DNA of 64,000 bases from contig NW_024104303.1 of NCBI RefSeq assembly GCF_003945595.2, positions 668,736 through 732,735 on the forward strand, in the 5' to 3' direction. Below, piece after piece: positions 1-13,000 of this stretch. Source of the DNA: Pipra filicauda (Eukaryota; Chordata; Aves; Passeriformes; Pipridae). The notes beneath the pieces are model-generated. The model saw only the letters and a program-made list of their open reading frames with translations. It had not been told where the DNA came from and did not search any database. Position 1 is the stretch's first letter, and every line of letters starts with the position of its first letter. Position numbers and translations under genes: made by a program.

Positions 1-1485
1 TGTGATTTAAAGAACGATGTTTGCTTCCTGTGTCAATTAGGTACGTGTCACCACGCAGAGAAACAGGAGAGACAAGGAAAAAAAGTTGGAGTAACTGGAC
101 TTTCCTTTCCTCTCCATCCATAATGCTTACAGCACCAGATATCTCCTAAGTGATAGAAGTGTAGAACTGGAAGTGATCAGAGGGCTAAATAGGTTGAATC
201 GATACGCAGTTAAACAATCAAGGAACTGAAGCCACAAAAGAGGGATTGGTAAAAAAATATGCAGCCTATTACAGCAATTGCTAGATAAGAATATTTCCAA
301 ACATGATCTCAACAGATTACACTTTTTTTTTGTCTGCATTAATCCCTAGCCTTTTATAGATGACAAAAGTAACATATCAGACTCATACTTTTACTGTTAA
401 CAGCTGTTAACATGCTGCTAATCAAGGTCTGGGAAGTGTAAAGCAAATGAAAAGCAAGTTCCATGGCAATGAGGAATTCTGCCTTTTCTTGGTACTTTCT
501 TGTTTTCATTGCAGCTCAATTTGAAGTTTTACAGCACATTATATTTTTACTGTGAGATGGAATGGAACAACCTATGCATATCTCAATTAAATGGTTAGGA
601 GTGTGTTAAGAGTCTAAGGTTGCCATGAGTTGTGTTTTGCTTTTTTACAGAAAGATCGTTACAGAGGAAACTGTCTAGAAAATCAAAATGAGGATTGTAA
701 AAGCAATACTCTAATGCTGAGAAGCTACAAGTTTGATGGCAAGAGTGCAGCCTTCCTCAGGACTCTGCATGTGATAGGTTCAGCAAAGTATCTCTAACAT
801 GAATGCTACAAATACTGTAAACTAAATTTGCATTAGTATAATCTTCGTGTTTCTGCAGATATCTTTTATGACTGACTTCTGACTTGCTGAACTCATGATG
901 TTTGCTGATAATATTGAATCACTGTTTAATTGTGTTTGAAGTGTTTTTAATTGATCTTGTATAATGTGCATTTTTTTCCTCTTTCATCCACTGACTTTCA
1001 TCTAAATTCCAGTTGTGGAATCTTATCTAAAATCAGATACCGGAATACCTAGACACATCAATAGCACAGCTAGTTCATAAAGTCAGTCACAGAAAAAGGT
1101 GACATTTAATCTGTATTTAGAACAGATTTCTTAGGGAAAGACACCAATGATTTCAAAGTTATGAACTGTATGAAAAAGTTAATACCTTTAGACAGAAAAG
1201 AAACCTTGTTGCAACATGAGTATGTGTCAACAAATGATTTCAACAGTTAAAAGCATAGCACTGTATTCTACATGTAGCTAAATCATCCCCAATAGCTTGG
1301 CCACAGTCCTGCCCTCACTCACAGTGAAGGCTCTGCACAGAGAGAAGTGGACTCACTGAAACAAGCATGAGCACTTAAATCAGTGAAGTGCTAAAGGATA
1401 GAGAGTCATGCGTTTCACCGGCACACTGTGTAAGAAACAAAAAAGACATGACAGATCCACTACAGCTGTTAAAGCCAAGGCTTAC
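1..1485 (-). other. 5' part of TEK intron 1
   Basis: AT-rich non-coding sequence downstream of the TEK first exon on the minus strand. Reading frames are short and stop-rich. I saw no second TEK exon, no repeat and no RNA gene in it. Confidence 0.6.
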
Positions 1486-1537
1486 CTGAAATCAACAGGC
1501 TGAATCCGTAGAGAACTAGGTGTGCTAGAGGGTCCAT
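1486..1537 (-). CDS. TEK: TEK (TIE2) first coding exon, partial gene
   Basis: TEK is the endothelial receptor tyrosine kinase for angiopoietins, acting at the plasma membrane in vessel growth and stability. Only its first coding exon lies here. Read on the minus strand it begins at the ATG at 1537 and encodes 17 residues plus one base, starting MDPLAHLVLYGFSLLIS, close to the start of human TEK. It is the hydrophobic core of the signal peptide. A consensus donor (GTAAG) follows at 1485-1481, in the phase expected for a Gly codon split by the intron. Identification also rests on synteny: in human, TEK lies next to IFT74 in the same orientation, as here. The extracellular Ig/EGF/FNIII domains and the kinase must lie beyond position 1. 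A single short exon would be weak evidence alone; sequence plus position makes it good. Confidence 0.85.
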
Positions 1538-1900
1538 GCTTTCCAAAATATATCCATCCAGTTCTTGCAGTCGCTCATGGAGTATCCTTTTCTTGGGATA
1601 GACCTTCACCAGTTCCTCCTGTGCTGCATGGTACACTGTTTACAAGTCACAGGCAAGAAATCAGAGCACTGGCGCAGGCTGGAACAGTCTCATTGCCGTC
1701 TGAGTACAGGGAGTTTAAGTTCCTTTTTCCTGTTTCCTTTGTAGATTAGGATGGGAAAGGCAGGATCTTAAAGGCATTTTTGTATCAGCAGGACTGCAAG
1801 GCAGTGCAAATCCCATCCATCCAGCAATACATCAAAACAATTATCTGGAGCTGCTGGAGAAGCGGGGGACTGCTGTTGGTCACAGTCAGCAGAATAGGAA
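1538..1900 (-). promoter_or_regulatory. TEK: Probable TEK 5'UTR and proximal promoter
   Basis: This is the sequence immediately upstream of the TEK start codon on the minus strand. It is less AT-rich than its surroundings. Read on the minus strand, 1737-1720 contains three GGAA cores in 18 bases with an embedded GGAAACAGGAAA stretch, the core bound by ETS-family factors. Endothelial promoters, including mammalian TEK, are known to depend on ETS sites. No TATA box is evident and the transcription start cannot be placed from sequence. The extent given is an estimate. Confidence 0.45.
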
Positions 1901-4900
1901 CAATGATGGAATCCTCCAGTAGGCGGGAGAGTGAGAGAAAAAGGTCCCCCACCTAGGTCCAGTAGGTGTAAAGTGTTATTATCCCCTTCTCAAAGTCTGC
2001 TAACTTCTCAGGATGCTATCATCTTTTCCCCTATTTATTTAATCCGTGTGTAAGCTGCTGGCTGCAATGCATTTCTGCACACAATAAGGAAAATATGAAG
2101 TAAACAGTAACAAAACAGCCAGCTGAATCCAGTATAGACCAAAGCCATCCAATCCAGCAAACTGCTCTGTTAGTTCATGTGTTTTACTGGAAAAAATTTT
2201 CCTTTACATTTGACAATTGGAAACAGACTGAAAACTTGTTGCAATAATAAATCACACACAGAGCGATTATTACTACAGTGGGATTAAAATGCCCACATCA
2301 CTTAGGGAGGTCTCAGAAGCTAAAACAAAACATAAGGAAAAAATACAAAGAAAAACACACAAAAAATTAAATAAATGGAAAGGCAGCACTCAGATATATA
2401 ATCAGAATTGGAAATAAAGAGTAACCTTATTTAGCCCTTGACTAACCATGATCCGTGACAATATAGCATTTGAAAGCCAAGTAGTTCTGCCAAGATGCTA
2501 ACACACAGAATTACTTACATGGAAGTATAGAAAAGGGAATGTTCAGCATAACCTTGGAAATGGGGTATGGTTTGATCCTACTTTGATTTAATATATTTTT
2601 AGCCTTTGATTGTAGTGTGGATTTCACAAAGGAAGTCCTTTACACCCAAGATCTTTTGCCATGTGGACAGAATGGTGTCACACATCTACCACAGGAGATG
2701 TCAAGGCAGTAACCCAGAGTTCTTCCTTATGCATTCCTTATGTGTGCCACCCCATTCTCAATGTAACCAAAAGCCAAACCAAGCAGGAACTTACACTGAA
2801 AATACCCTCTGTTTGCAAAAACACAGTGTGAGGTCCAAACACTAATTAAACTCGTTTTGATGCTTAAAGGAGGCAGAATATAAGATATTTCTCTGGTCTG
2901 ATTTCAGACTAAAATACACATATGTATTTTGTCCATCTTAGATTTTGGAGAACACCTACTCCTCCTCTACTCTTAGACATGAAGCTGCAGTGATTACTCA
3001 TGCTCCAATTGCAACTTAACCTTTATAAGCCTGCTGGTATGGTCCCTCTAATATCAGAATACTTAGTGCATTACCAGATACTAAGTATTATCATGTTTTC
3101 TATCTAATGGATAACTCTGTTTTGTTGTTCATTTAATTTAAGTTAGCCTATCCTTGCATTTTTTTAAATGTCTTTCAATTTGCTGAGGGATGGAGAGCAG
3201 GAGAGGGTAAGGGAAGAAAGTGTTAAACAACATCAGTCAAGGCTGTGGTTCTCCAGATTGCTATTGTAGGATTAGGGGTGTTTTTAAACTTTTCATTTAA
3301 ATCTCACTTCCCTGGGTGTAAAGAGGTCAATGAGGAGAAATGTATCATGTCTCCATTTGAAATGCATCTAAATGCAAAGCAATGCATACAGGCTGCTGCT
3401 GATACTGATTTTGCAGTTTGCATAATGGGCCAGGTCAGCTGTTCACTCTTTTTTGAAGAACCAGCTTGTGCCTACTGATCATTTCATCTGCCATGACAAC
3501 AAGGTAGCTGTTTATCTCAAGGATAGAGTGGACAGCGTAAATATGCAACACTCCAAAAATACATGAAGGTTCCAAAGATCTTCTGAGGCCAGAGGAGAGG
3601 AAATATATACTTAAGTCCTAATTTGCTTGGGGTATCAGCATCAGCCATTTCATGTATTTTTTTTTTGTGCTTCATTACAAAATTTCATTTTTGAAGAAAT
3701 AAAGAATAGCATCTATAATTCAGCAAACATTGAAGTACTTGTTTATGTGTAATATGTGTTTAAACTTAGATCTCTTTCTCTTTGGAAGTCTTTTAAGTGC
3801 CACAGTTTGATTATTGCTCCCACTGATGTCAAAATTTATCACAAGATAATCTTCTGCTAGACTGTAGAATGTAAACTATTTCAGGTTTCTGGTTTATTCT
3901 CTCTCAAAATTAAGTGTCTCACAGCCCTACCTTCCATACTTTCATCGTTATATTTCATGTGATTAGAATGTAAGCCTTTCCTAAAGTAGGTCATATCAAT
4001 TTTCCATCCTGTGAACTAAAAGCTGATCACCCCTCTGATTAGTGAGCTATTAATGAGCTGAAGAACTGCAAATAGCCTTTGGCAAAACCAGATTGACAGT
4101 AAAAGAAACTGGGCTAAAAGTGAGGATGGCACACGGAGTAAAATATGGTACTGAATTACTCTAACTTTTGTTCCATGTGGGGCTGTTGACTACCAGGCTG
4201 GCCAGTGAGCATGCCCATGGCACGTGCTTGGAGACAAGAGGGGGTGTGTAGCTGTATTTGGGCCCCATGGGTCACACCCTTGTCTTTCTAGAGGTACTTG
4301 GAAAGACTCTGAAAGATGATTTCTAAAGAAATCATCAGGAACATCAGTTTTTGTGGGGGTTAACTGCTGATTTAAACATACCAAAATTCACATCTAACTT
4401 AACACCCATCACAAGGGCATGCATCAGTTTTTAAATTAGTTGCAGCAGGGAAACAAATTGTCTTTCAACATGGAAATATAGCCCTAGCATTAAACGTGGT
4501 TTTTCATAACTCTGTTTGCTGAAGGCTAATTTTATGATATGTCAAGTGCCCTGAACTCCTGACACCAGGCTTTCCTCTTTAGATAAGCAGCTCACTTGTC
4601 TCAAGGACAATCCATTCATCCATGCTGTACTGCATGGAAATATGTGAGGAGGAAAAAGAAACAATGCCACTCTGCACTTCTTTAATCAGGTAGATGTGTT
4701 AGCAGAAGTCACATATCCTCTTGCAGTGTCTGGTTGTATTATGTTTTTTGGAACCAAGCCATTGCTTTGGCCTTGACATGATGTTAGTATGTGTTCGTAG
4801 GAGGCAGTGAAGGAACTTCAGGAATTATTACTCACCACAATCAGCTAATGTGAAACAGAGGCTCACAAATGGTGGAGTTTAAGCTTCTTTTCTTGAACAG

Positions 4901-7090
4901 GTCCTGTTCTCCTCTGCAACACAACCTATGCCACTGAGGCCAGTCAGCTGCTGCCTTCCTGTCTTCCTTGACAGTGAAATGAAAGGGAATTTATTGCAAT
5001 GGATTTAAGCACAGGATCTGACAGGATCGTCAGGTTTCTATCAAGGGGAAAGTTCATCTGGTAAAACAAAACAGGAGTACTTTAGGGTCTCTGTATCAGT
5101 AAAGTCATTATGAAGGACATCAGGCTGACTGTCTAATGTCTATGCTCTGAAAACTTTCACTTTGTGAGTCAGTTGACTTTTTTTGTAAAAGGCTTTGTAT
5201 TGATTTTAGTGTGGCCTGCCTGTTGTCAGCAGGACAAAAAAATTGTTTCTTTGTTCTACTACTACTTTTCTACCTAATTTTTTACAATATATTTTGAAGG
5301 ACAAATGAGTATTTATGCTTAATGGCAACAATTGTAAATCCAAATATCTTTAGGATATTAACATTGAATCACCCCAAATGATGCACAGCAATAAAAATAT
5401 GACTGCCTAAAATAAAAGGGCATTAAGGAGGCAAATTTTGTACTTGTGCGATTTGGAGAAATAAAGAGGCATTTCATAAGCCTCTTAATGAATGTGGAGT
5501 TTGAAGTTCTAACTATTGCTTCCAAGGACCAGGAAATGGGTCATGCTAATTAACACTCAGGGGTAGTGTTTTCAACCGTTAAGGTTACAAAAATTCATTA
5601 TTAATACTCTGTTTCCAGGACCCACTATCCTCTACTGAAGTAATCTCACACTGTTAGTATGATTTAATGGTAATTTTTATTTGATGACTGCATCATTTAA
5701 CTTTGAACTTAAACTGAATTCAACAAGTACAGCTTAGTGGTAAATTTGCTGTCTACCTTTCTCTGCTTCCAAATTTGGGACTGGAAATCTTGAAGAAATC
5801 TTAGAAATCTCAAAATCCGAAGGCTTCATTTGGAGTTTTGTCTTGTGTAACTGTTTAGGTGACTGATGCTACTGATAATCATTATTCTACTATAATCATT
5901 ATTTTCTTTTTCTTCCTAATTTTCAGACATGCTCAGTCCCCCTCACACCACTTGAAGCAGTATTTGTGGGCAAACTTGTGTTGTATGTTGGAGACAGAGG
6001 TCTTGCACCTTACTCATCCTTTGCTGAACAGCAGAAATCTTGGGCCTGATACAAAGATACCGGTGCTCAGTGAATCAAACTCAGTCACTTTAAATGAATG
6101 TAGCTTTCAAGGAATTAGGTTTACAAGAGGAAACAAGAGCAGATAATTTTACATTTCTGACTCTATTTTGTTTAAATGAGGGATGTTTCCTCCATTTCAC
6201 ACATTTGGCATATTGTCCAGATATTCCTCCTTCCTGAAGGAGGAACTAGCAAGTATATAGAGAGCAAGTCAGGCCAACGAACATTTCTTCCTCTGCTCCG
6301 AAATTGTCAATCCCAATAAATGACTGATTGAAGCTGGAATTTGAATTCAGATCATCTCTGTACATATGAATGCTTAAAGGCTTCCTTCCTCCTTACTGAA
6401 GAGGAAAAAGGTGACAATTACTTTGTTTGGGAATAATCCAGTTCCCCTTCTGAGTGACTGACCTGCATTTCCACAGCCTTGGTCTGGCTGGAGTTATCAC
6501 ATACAATATATATGTATTATTTGGTGTTCAGCTGGTATTCACCATTGTGCACATGTTCAAGTGAACTCCAGTTTTATGATTGCTTTCACAATCCGAGGAG
6601 TTTTCACTCCAGGCAATTGCTACATCCACTCCACCCAGATGACTTACTGCCATGAGCCATGTTTCCAAGGAGTTCACTCAGAGCAGATACTTTGAGGAGA
6701 AATAGATTAAATGCTTACTTCATAACTATTCTTCAAACTAAGATATTCTTAAGGCTAGTGCCTCCTCATAAGGTCTGCATTATGCCCTGTATTTTTGTTT
6801 TACACTTGCAGCAGAAAAATAGAAGTGTAAGAGCTTACAACCACTTCACCTCGGAAATATGTCCCTTTGATTCTGAAACAGCACCTACCAGCACCAAGAG
6901 CCATTAATTGTCTTAAGGTGGAAGGAACTGAAAAAGAATTTCAGTGTTCTGCCTGTCTAGAATTGCTCACAGGAATGTTGTATGTTGTCTTCTAAGCTCA
7001 CTAAGAGAAATGAAAAAATAAACTAATTTTGAAAGAAAAGTAAGCTTTTTTGATCACCATGAAAAGTAATGAAGGCAAGATGAAGCAGGA
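1901..7090. other. TEK-IFT74 intergenic interval, left part
   Basis: About 5 kb of AT-rich sequence between the 5' end of TEK and the 3' end of IFT74. Open frames are under 100 codons and none resembles a known protein. No repeat family could be named. Distal TEK regulatory elements could lie here, but nothing in the sequence picks one out. Confidence 0.5.
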
Positions 7091-7099
7091 ATGCCAACA

Positions 7100-7940
7100 A
7101 GACAGGGAATAACAGGCTTGTGAGCTTGATCTTAATCCCTGAGAAAGGGATGGAGCAACCTACACTGGATATCATTTCCAGACACATGAATGAAGGGAAG
7201 GTGATCAGGAGCAAAGATCACGGATTTATGAAGCAGAAATTATGCTTAATCAAGCTGACAGACTTCCACGCTGAGGTAACTAAATCAATGAGCAAGAAGA
7301 GAGGTGTGGATGTTGTTTACCTCAACATTAGCAAGGCGCTTGTTACGGTTCTCCATTAAATCCTCACAGATAAGCTGACAAAGTTCAGGTTAGGTAGGCA
7401 GGCTTGGGGCTCACTATGTGATCAGTGGCCTGGTCCTGCTGGAGGCCAGTCAGTAGTGGAATACCCTAGGCACAGATACTGGGGCCGATACTGTTTAACC
7501 TTTTCACTAATGACCTGGATGATGGGTGCATGCTCAGGGAGTTTGCAGATGACATAAAGCTGAGAGGAGTGGCTCATGCGCCAGATGGGTGCCCTGCTGT
7601 TCAGAGGGACCTAAACAGGTGAAGAAATGGGCAGCCAGGAATGTCATGAAGTTCCACAAAACACATGCACAGTCCCGTCCCTGTGGAGGAACAATCCAGG
7701 CATGCATACACACTGTGGGCTGAGTGGCTGGAAAAGGTTTTGCTGAGAAGGGCCTTGGGGCCCTTCCAGGTGTACACCACACCGACCAAGAGCCAACGAT
7801 ACACAGCAAAAAAGGCCAGCAGTATCCTGGGGTGGGTTAGCAAGAGCATTGCCAGGCAGGCTGAGGGAGGTGATCCTTACCCCTACTTAGCCCTGGTGAG
7901 AGATGTGAGCAGAAAAGGTATTAAACGTCTCCACCCCACA
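7100..7940 (+). mobile_element. CR1 LINE, degenerate ORF2 fragment
   Basis: Plus-strand fossil of the chicken repeat 1 (CR1) non-LTR retrotransposon, covering part of the reverse-transcriptase ORF2. The recognisable order runs from a 'gtgagcttgatc...ggatggagcaa' segment, through a block encoding DVVYLNISKA (from the family's DVVYLDFSKAFD) near 7306-7340, to 'aatgacctggatga' near 7507-7522, and then to 'agtatcctggggtgggtta' near 7820-7840. Stops and frameshifts break the frame throughout, so it is inactive. Neither the 5' end nor the 3' tail of the element is present. It is the only plus-strand CR1 found in the window. Confidence 0.85.
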
Positions 7941-9842
7941 GATGCTGCCAGTTAATTAACGTTCTCCCAGTCTGAAGTCACAGTATAAAATGGATGAAAG
8001 ACTGCCTGGGTAGGGAGACCCGTGTTACTGAGTTAGTGTCTTGATGTACACACATGACCTTTGGTGAAAAAACATTGTGTGTCTGGTACTACTTAAATTG
8101 TATTTAAAAACAAGAAAAAAAAAGAGTTAAAGAAAAGGTTATTTTCACTGAGACTTTAGTCTGGGTGACATGGGTACAATTTACTCAGTTTACTATGGGG
8201 AATGAGTTATTAATCTCCCAGAGAGAGAGAAACACTTGCTGCGTAGTTCACAGCTTAGAATCCATACAGCTCTTTTCAGCCATGGGTACTATGTCCACGA
8301 TTTAGGACTGTAAGGATGAACTGTTATAAAAAGAAATGAGTGATGAGATTCTCAAATGGAAACGGGTAATCTGAAGATCCTTCAATAGAATACAGAAAAG
8401 AACAGCATGCTGGAGAAAAGGTTTTTATGTCAGGCATCTCCTGTGGAACAGAACTAAACCCTGTAAACTTTACCATGCCGTCATACAGATTCACTACCAA
8501 GGAATAAAACCTTCCTCTGCCCTGAGTGAAAGCAAATTCAAAGCAGTCTGTTTACTCAGTCTGCAGCTTTTTTCCATTGTTCATTACAATATGTTATTCT
8601 AGCACAAGTGGAATTCAGGAGGCGATCTCTCTGGCTGATGGTTGGATTGGTGAGAATATTAGACTTCAACTTTATCTCAGCAAATAATGGGCTCTCTCTG
8701 GAATAGCTGAAACTCTGACAGGAAGGAAGAGACATTAGTGGGAATTTCCCCTAGATAACAGTCCTTGGTTTATAGAAATCCTGTTCCATTATCTCTAGAT
8801 GTTATACAGACATAAATATATAGAGCAACAGCATCTACAGTGCTGAATTTGCAAACACAGTGCTCTCTGCAAGAATCTTCAATCTTTTTATTTTACGTAT
8901 TTCTTTATACTCAAAATGCCAATCACAGATTTGGAGAAATTTAGTGACAAAAATACAGAACTATTTTAATGGACTCGGCACACTGGATAATTATTTCAGA
9001 AATCCAGTTGTATGAAGTGAAGTGCATAGTCTACCTCTTTTCCAGAAAACTTTTTCTAAGAGAGCAGAACAACTATAAATCCAGATCCCACTGCTTTTTA
9101 GTACATTTTTTTTTGTTCCTGTCTAGCTAAGATTCCTATCTGTAGTCGACTGTGCTCTTTTCTCTTTGACCAGGACTAGCTTACAACATACTAGGTAAAG
9201 GAAATTACCAGTAGGCAGTTTAGAAATACAGACATGTAGAATGTGAGGGAAAGATATAAATGGAAATTTTGTTTTCTGAAATTTCTGTATCATAAACCAC
9301 ATTGTTATTTTCTGTATCAGTCCTGGTTTTGCTCTGTGTTGAAACTCTTTCTGTGTATATTTGTCAGAGGTTGCATATGGCACTGCAGCTTGAAAAAGGA
9401 GGAAAAAAATCCTTGCAGAAAATACAAGTTATTTTCCCTTTTATTTCCTTTACTGGTGAACATTACAGCAGTAAAATGCTCCACAAAATCAGTATTAGCT
9501 ACAGTTCACTACTTTTTTATCATAGTTCTCTCTTTATAATTACATTTTAAAAAATAAGGAAGTTCATTAGGAAATGAAAATTTGCTGGCATTTACTTTTA
9601 TTGTAAGATTTTTACACTACAAAGCAATTCTGACTTTAAAAGATGCTTGTCATCCTTAGATGTTTTCCTTACTTGATATAAATTGCTATCTAAATAGAGA
9701 TGGTATGATGATGTTACAGTTAGAAATTAAACGTGTAAAGCAGACTGAAATTTCACATTTGAGATGCAATTTAGCAATGGGCTTCAGTAACTCTTTGGGC
9801 AGTATTTCCTTTTTGTTTATACAAGTTTCTAAAATTCAGAAG
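7941..9842. other. TEK-IFT74 intergenic interval, right part
   Basis: AT-rich sequence with no supported gene or named repeat. It ends at the candidate IFT74 polyadenylation signal. Confidence 0.5.
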
Positions 9843-9848
9843 TTTATT
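9843..9848 (-). terminator. IFT74: Candidate IFT74 polyadenylation signal
   Basis: An AATAAA hexamer on the minus strand, about 190 bases past the IFT74 stop codon and the first canonical hexamer after it. A second AATAAA lies further on at 9602-9597. Which one is used cannot be decided without transcript ends. Confidence 0.5.
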
Positions 9849-10039
9849 TCTAAAAATTTTAAACAGTGCAAAAGGAGGGATGCTATTAAAACCTGTAACT
9901 TCTAAAAACCTTGAAAAATACTTTTAAGAATATCTGTCACCGTAGTGGTGAGTGAATGAGCTCAGTAGTCCAGCTTTCCATGCCGGCTGTGCACATCTCT
10001 AATTGTTGATCCATTGGGGCAGGAAGGAAATGCCTGGGT

Positions 10040-13000
10040 TCAGTTCTTGGTGTTCTGTAAAGCTTCTATGAGAGCCTTGTTGTATTCTCTGACCAGCTTT
10101 CTCACGTTCTTCATTATTGGCTGGTAGTCACTCTCCTGGCTTTTTGTTGCTATGACTGATTAAAAGAATTAAGGAAACAAACTGCCAGTATAAATATGAG
10201 CACAATTAGAGATCACAAGGGAACACAATACAGGACATTTGCTTCTGTGAAAACCCACAAGTGTTGCAAATAATGGAAAAAACTCCACTTGGGTCTAAAA
10301 GATTTACACTAATTTACTAAGGCTAGCTGCCATCTCATGCCAAGCACTGTAGGAAAAAAATATAAGATTACATGCCTCAGTCAGTTTTGTTTTCATATAT
10401 ACAGGCAATAGGTCCCTTGTGAAAGACTCTGCCCATTGTTACATTGCAAGTAAAACCATTTCAAAGCACTCAGCTATTTACAGCCATTCAGCCTGGCTAC
10501 AAAAGTCCCAGTCCAGGAAAGCAGCCCCTCTCTTTCCAGTAGCCCAAGCAGACACAGTACTCTGTATAAGGGTCTGTACTTGGAAAGGCAATATTGCATA
10601 GCAAGTTAGCAGATGCTTTAATATCCTGATGAACTTTTTCTCTTGGTTTTTTTAGAGGTTTTTTTGTAGGAAAGATTTTATTTAACAGTACTGCCTTAAG
10701 AAACATTCCTGTAGAGCCTCCTTCATAGAGGAGGTACCTCCAATTAGATTACATTGTCCAAGACTTTTTTCAGATGTATTTTCTAAGAATTAGAGCACTT
10801 ATCAGATATGAGAAATGGGTTATTTGGTATATGAAAAAGACAACACTATATGTATTGCTACATATTATATGTTACTATTTATTATTATCATCATCACCAT
10901 TATTTCTCTGATGGCTAGGCTATCACGTAATTGCCTGAAATATATTCCTGTGCTATTTTCTGAGACATATAGCAATGTCCACTGTCCAACATAATACACT
11001 GGATGGTACAGTCTAGTTTTGATGTTATCTTTACCAATTACATTTGTACTGTAATCATGTAACACTGATTTTGTGCATCTTAGAAATTTCAGATTTTTTG
11101 TTACCAAATAATTTTAAAGAAGTAAGTTTATTGCAGTGAATTCACTGTCCCAAAATAAAACTTCAGCTTGGTCCTACTCAGATCTCTACCATAACTATGG
11201 AGAATAAAAAAATAGTACAAGATGAGAAGAACCATCAATTCTAAGTAACATAAACATCAGTGCTTTCACTTATTTAGAAAACTATCTTATGGAAGTCATT
11301 TGCAAATAAGCAAATAATGATTTTGCTCATGTTTTGTAAGGTCTTATATGATTAGTGAAATATAACCCTTTAATTTGAATCACATAATGAGAAAGCTACA
11401 GTGCAGTTCCTCCAGTCACGCCCATTTTGCAGCTCAAGCATCTCCTTGTCGTATCTTAACACGTTCACCTGTTTTTTTCCTCTAGTAGGCAACTCCCCTT
11501 TTATTTCATAAGAAAAACATTAAATGTATACAATTTATTGTTTACTTTTCCATTATTGGTATTTTCAGGGGGTTAAACTGCAAAACACCATGCAAAGTCA
11601 CCATGCTCTACAGATTTTCAAACAATAATACACTTGGAGATTAATTTCAGATAAGACTGGACAGATACGAAGATGAACTTTGTATGAAACTTAATGGCAA
11701 AACTGAGCCAGAAGGAATAACTCCAGACTGCAAAGCAAAGCTTATGCTTTAGGACCCTGTAAAATTGTTTCAGACAACACATGCAGGTTTTGCTATATAT
11801 AATACCTATCAGCTAACCAGACATTTGCAAAGGATTGCCTTTCCCCTCCTCCCCTGTCTCCTGCTCCCCATTCTGTCCTGTCTTATTCTGCTGGAGGAAA
11901 CAGACTTCTTCCTCAATTAATACAGTGCACGAATTTGACTCTATTTCTTACAGAAAAGGATACATTCCTTCATCATAAAGTTATTTTGCTCATGGTGCTG
12001 CCACTTCCTCTCCAAATTTGTAAGCTGAAAACACAAAAAGAGTCAAAAATTAAAATGGTAATTACTACACACACACTTTATGCAAACTCCCAAAAATGTT
12101 GTATCAGTACCTTGTACACTATCACCCGATAAGATCAAAGTTATTTCACATAAAAAACTCCAAAATGAGAAACAATGTCAAAATGTTTTTAAAGCTGCCA
12201 AAAATTAACCTGCATATAATTTAGGACTTCATAATCCATCAGTACAAAAGCACTGCATGCAACTGCAGTGACAGATGAAAAAATCAGATGAGAATTCAAG
12301 ACATCATATAAGGAAGTATGTAGACAAGTCATAAGTAAAAAAATGAACACTGCAGGGAGATACTAATTCTCATAATGTTTCTTATCACTTAAATTATCTC
12401 TTCTTAGAATCAGTAGGATCTAAAATCACCAAAGATACAATATTTCCTGACACTGTCTTGGACTTTAAGCTACACAGAAGAAACTTCCTTACTTCCATAG
12501 TTAGGTTTCCTGTCTGATGCCAGAAGCTGTGATAAGAACAGAGCTGCAGCAAGAAGATTGTAGGAGTGTGGGTTAAGTGTTGGCACTTCTTCAATACTTT
12601 CAGCATCAACAGGAAACTAATGTGGACATTATATCGATGGCTGCTTCCTTACAATACAATTTTATACTTGTTTTTCCTGATGCTACTGTTAAAGGTTCTG
12701 CATTTCAAGATATGAAGATGTTATTTTTAAATGTAAAAACTGAAAATCATTCTGAGACTAAGCTTTCAGTGGAAATCAAAAATTTTCCTATAAATTAGGA
12801 AAACACTGCAGTATTTTACGTAAAAGCTTATTCTTAAGCTAGAAGATATGAAAATAGTTGCTCTATTACTCAAATCTTAACAGAGAAGAATCAATTATCT
12901 AGTGTACTAGTTCACAGCACACGACAATAATTTATTTCCAAGATCAGATATTTCTGACCAATTAAAATTTTTACTGCCTCCTTTGTGTTGTTACACATGA

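Noticed and set aside
7665..7955. 96-codon frame at 7.7-7.9 kb as a gene
   Set aside because: It lies inside the decayed CR1 ORF2 and is in part out of the element's frame.
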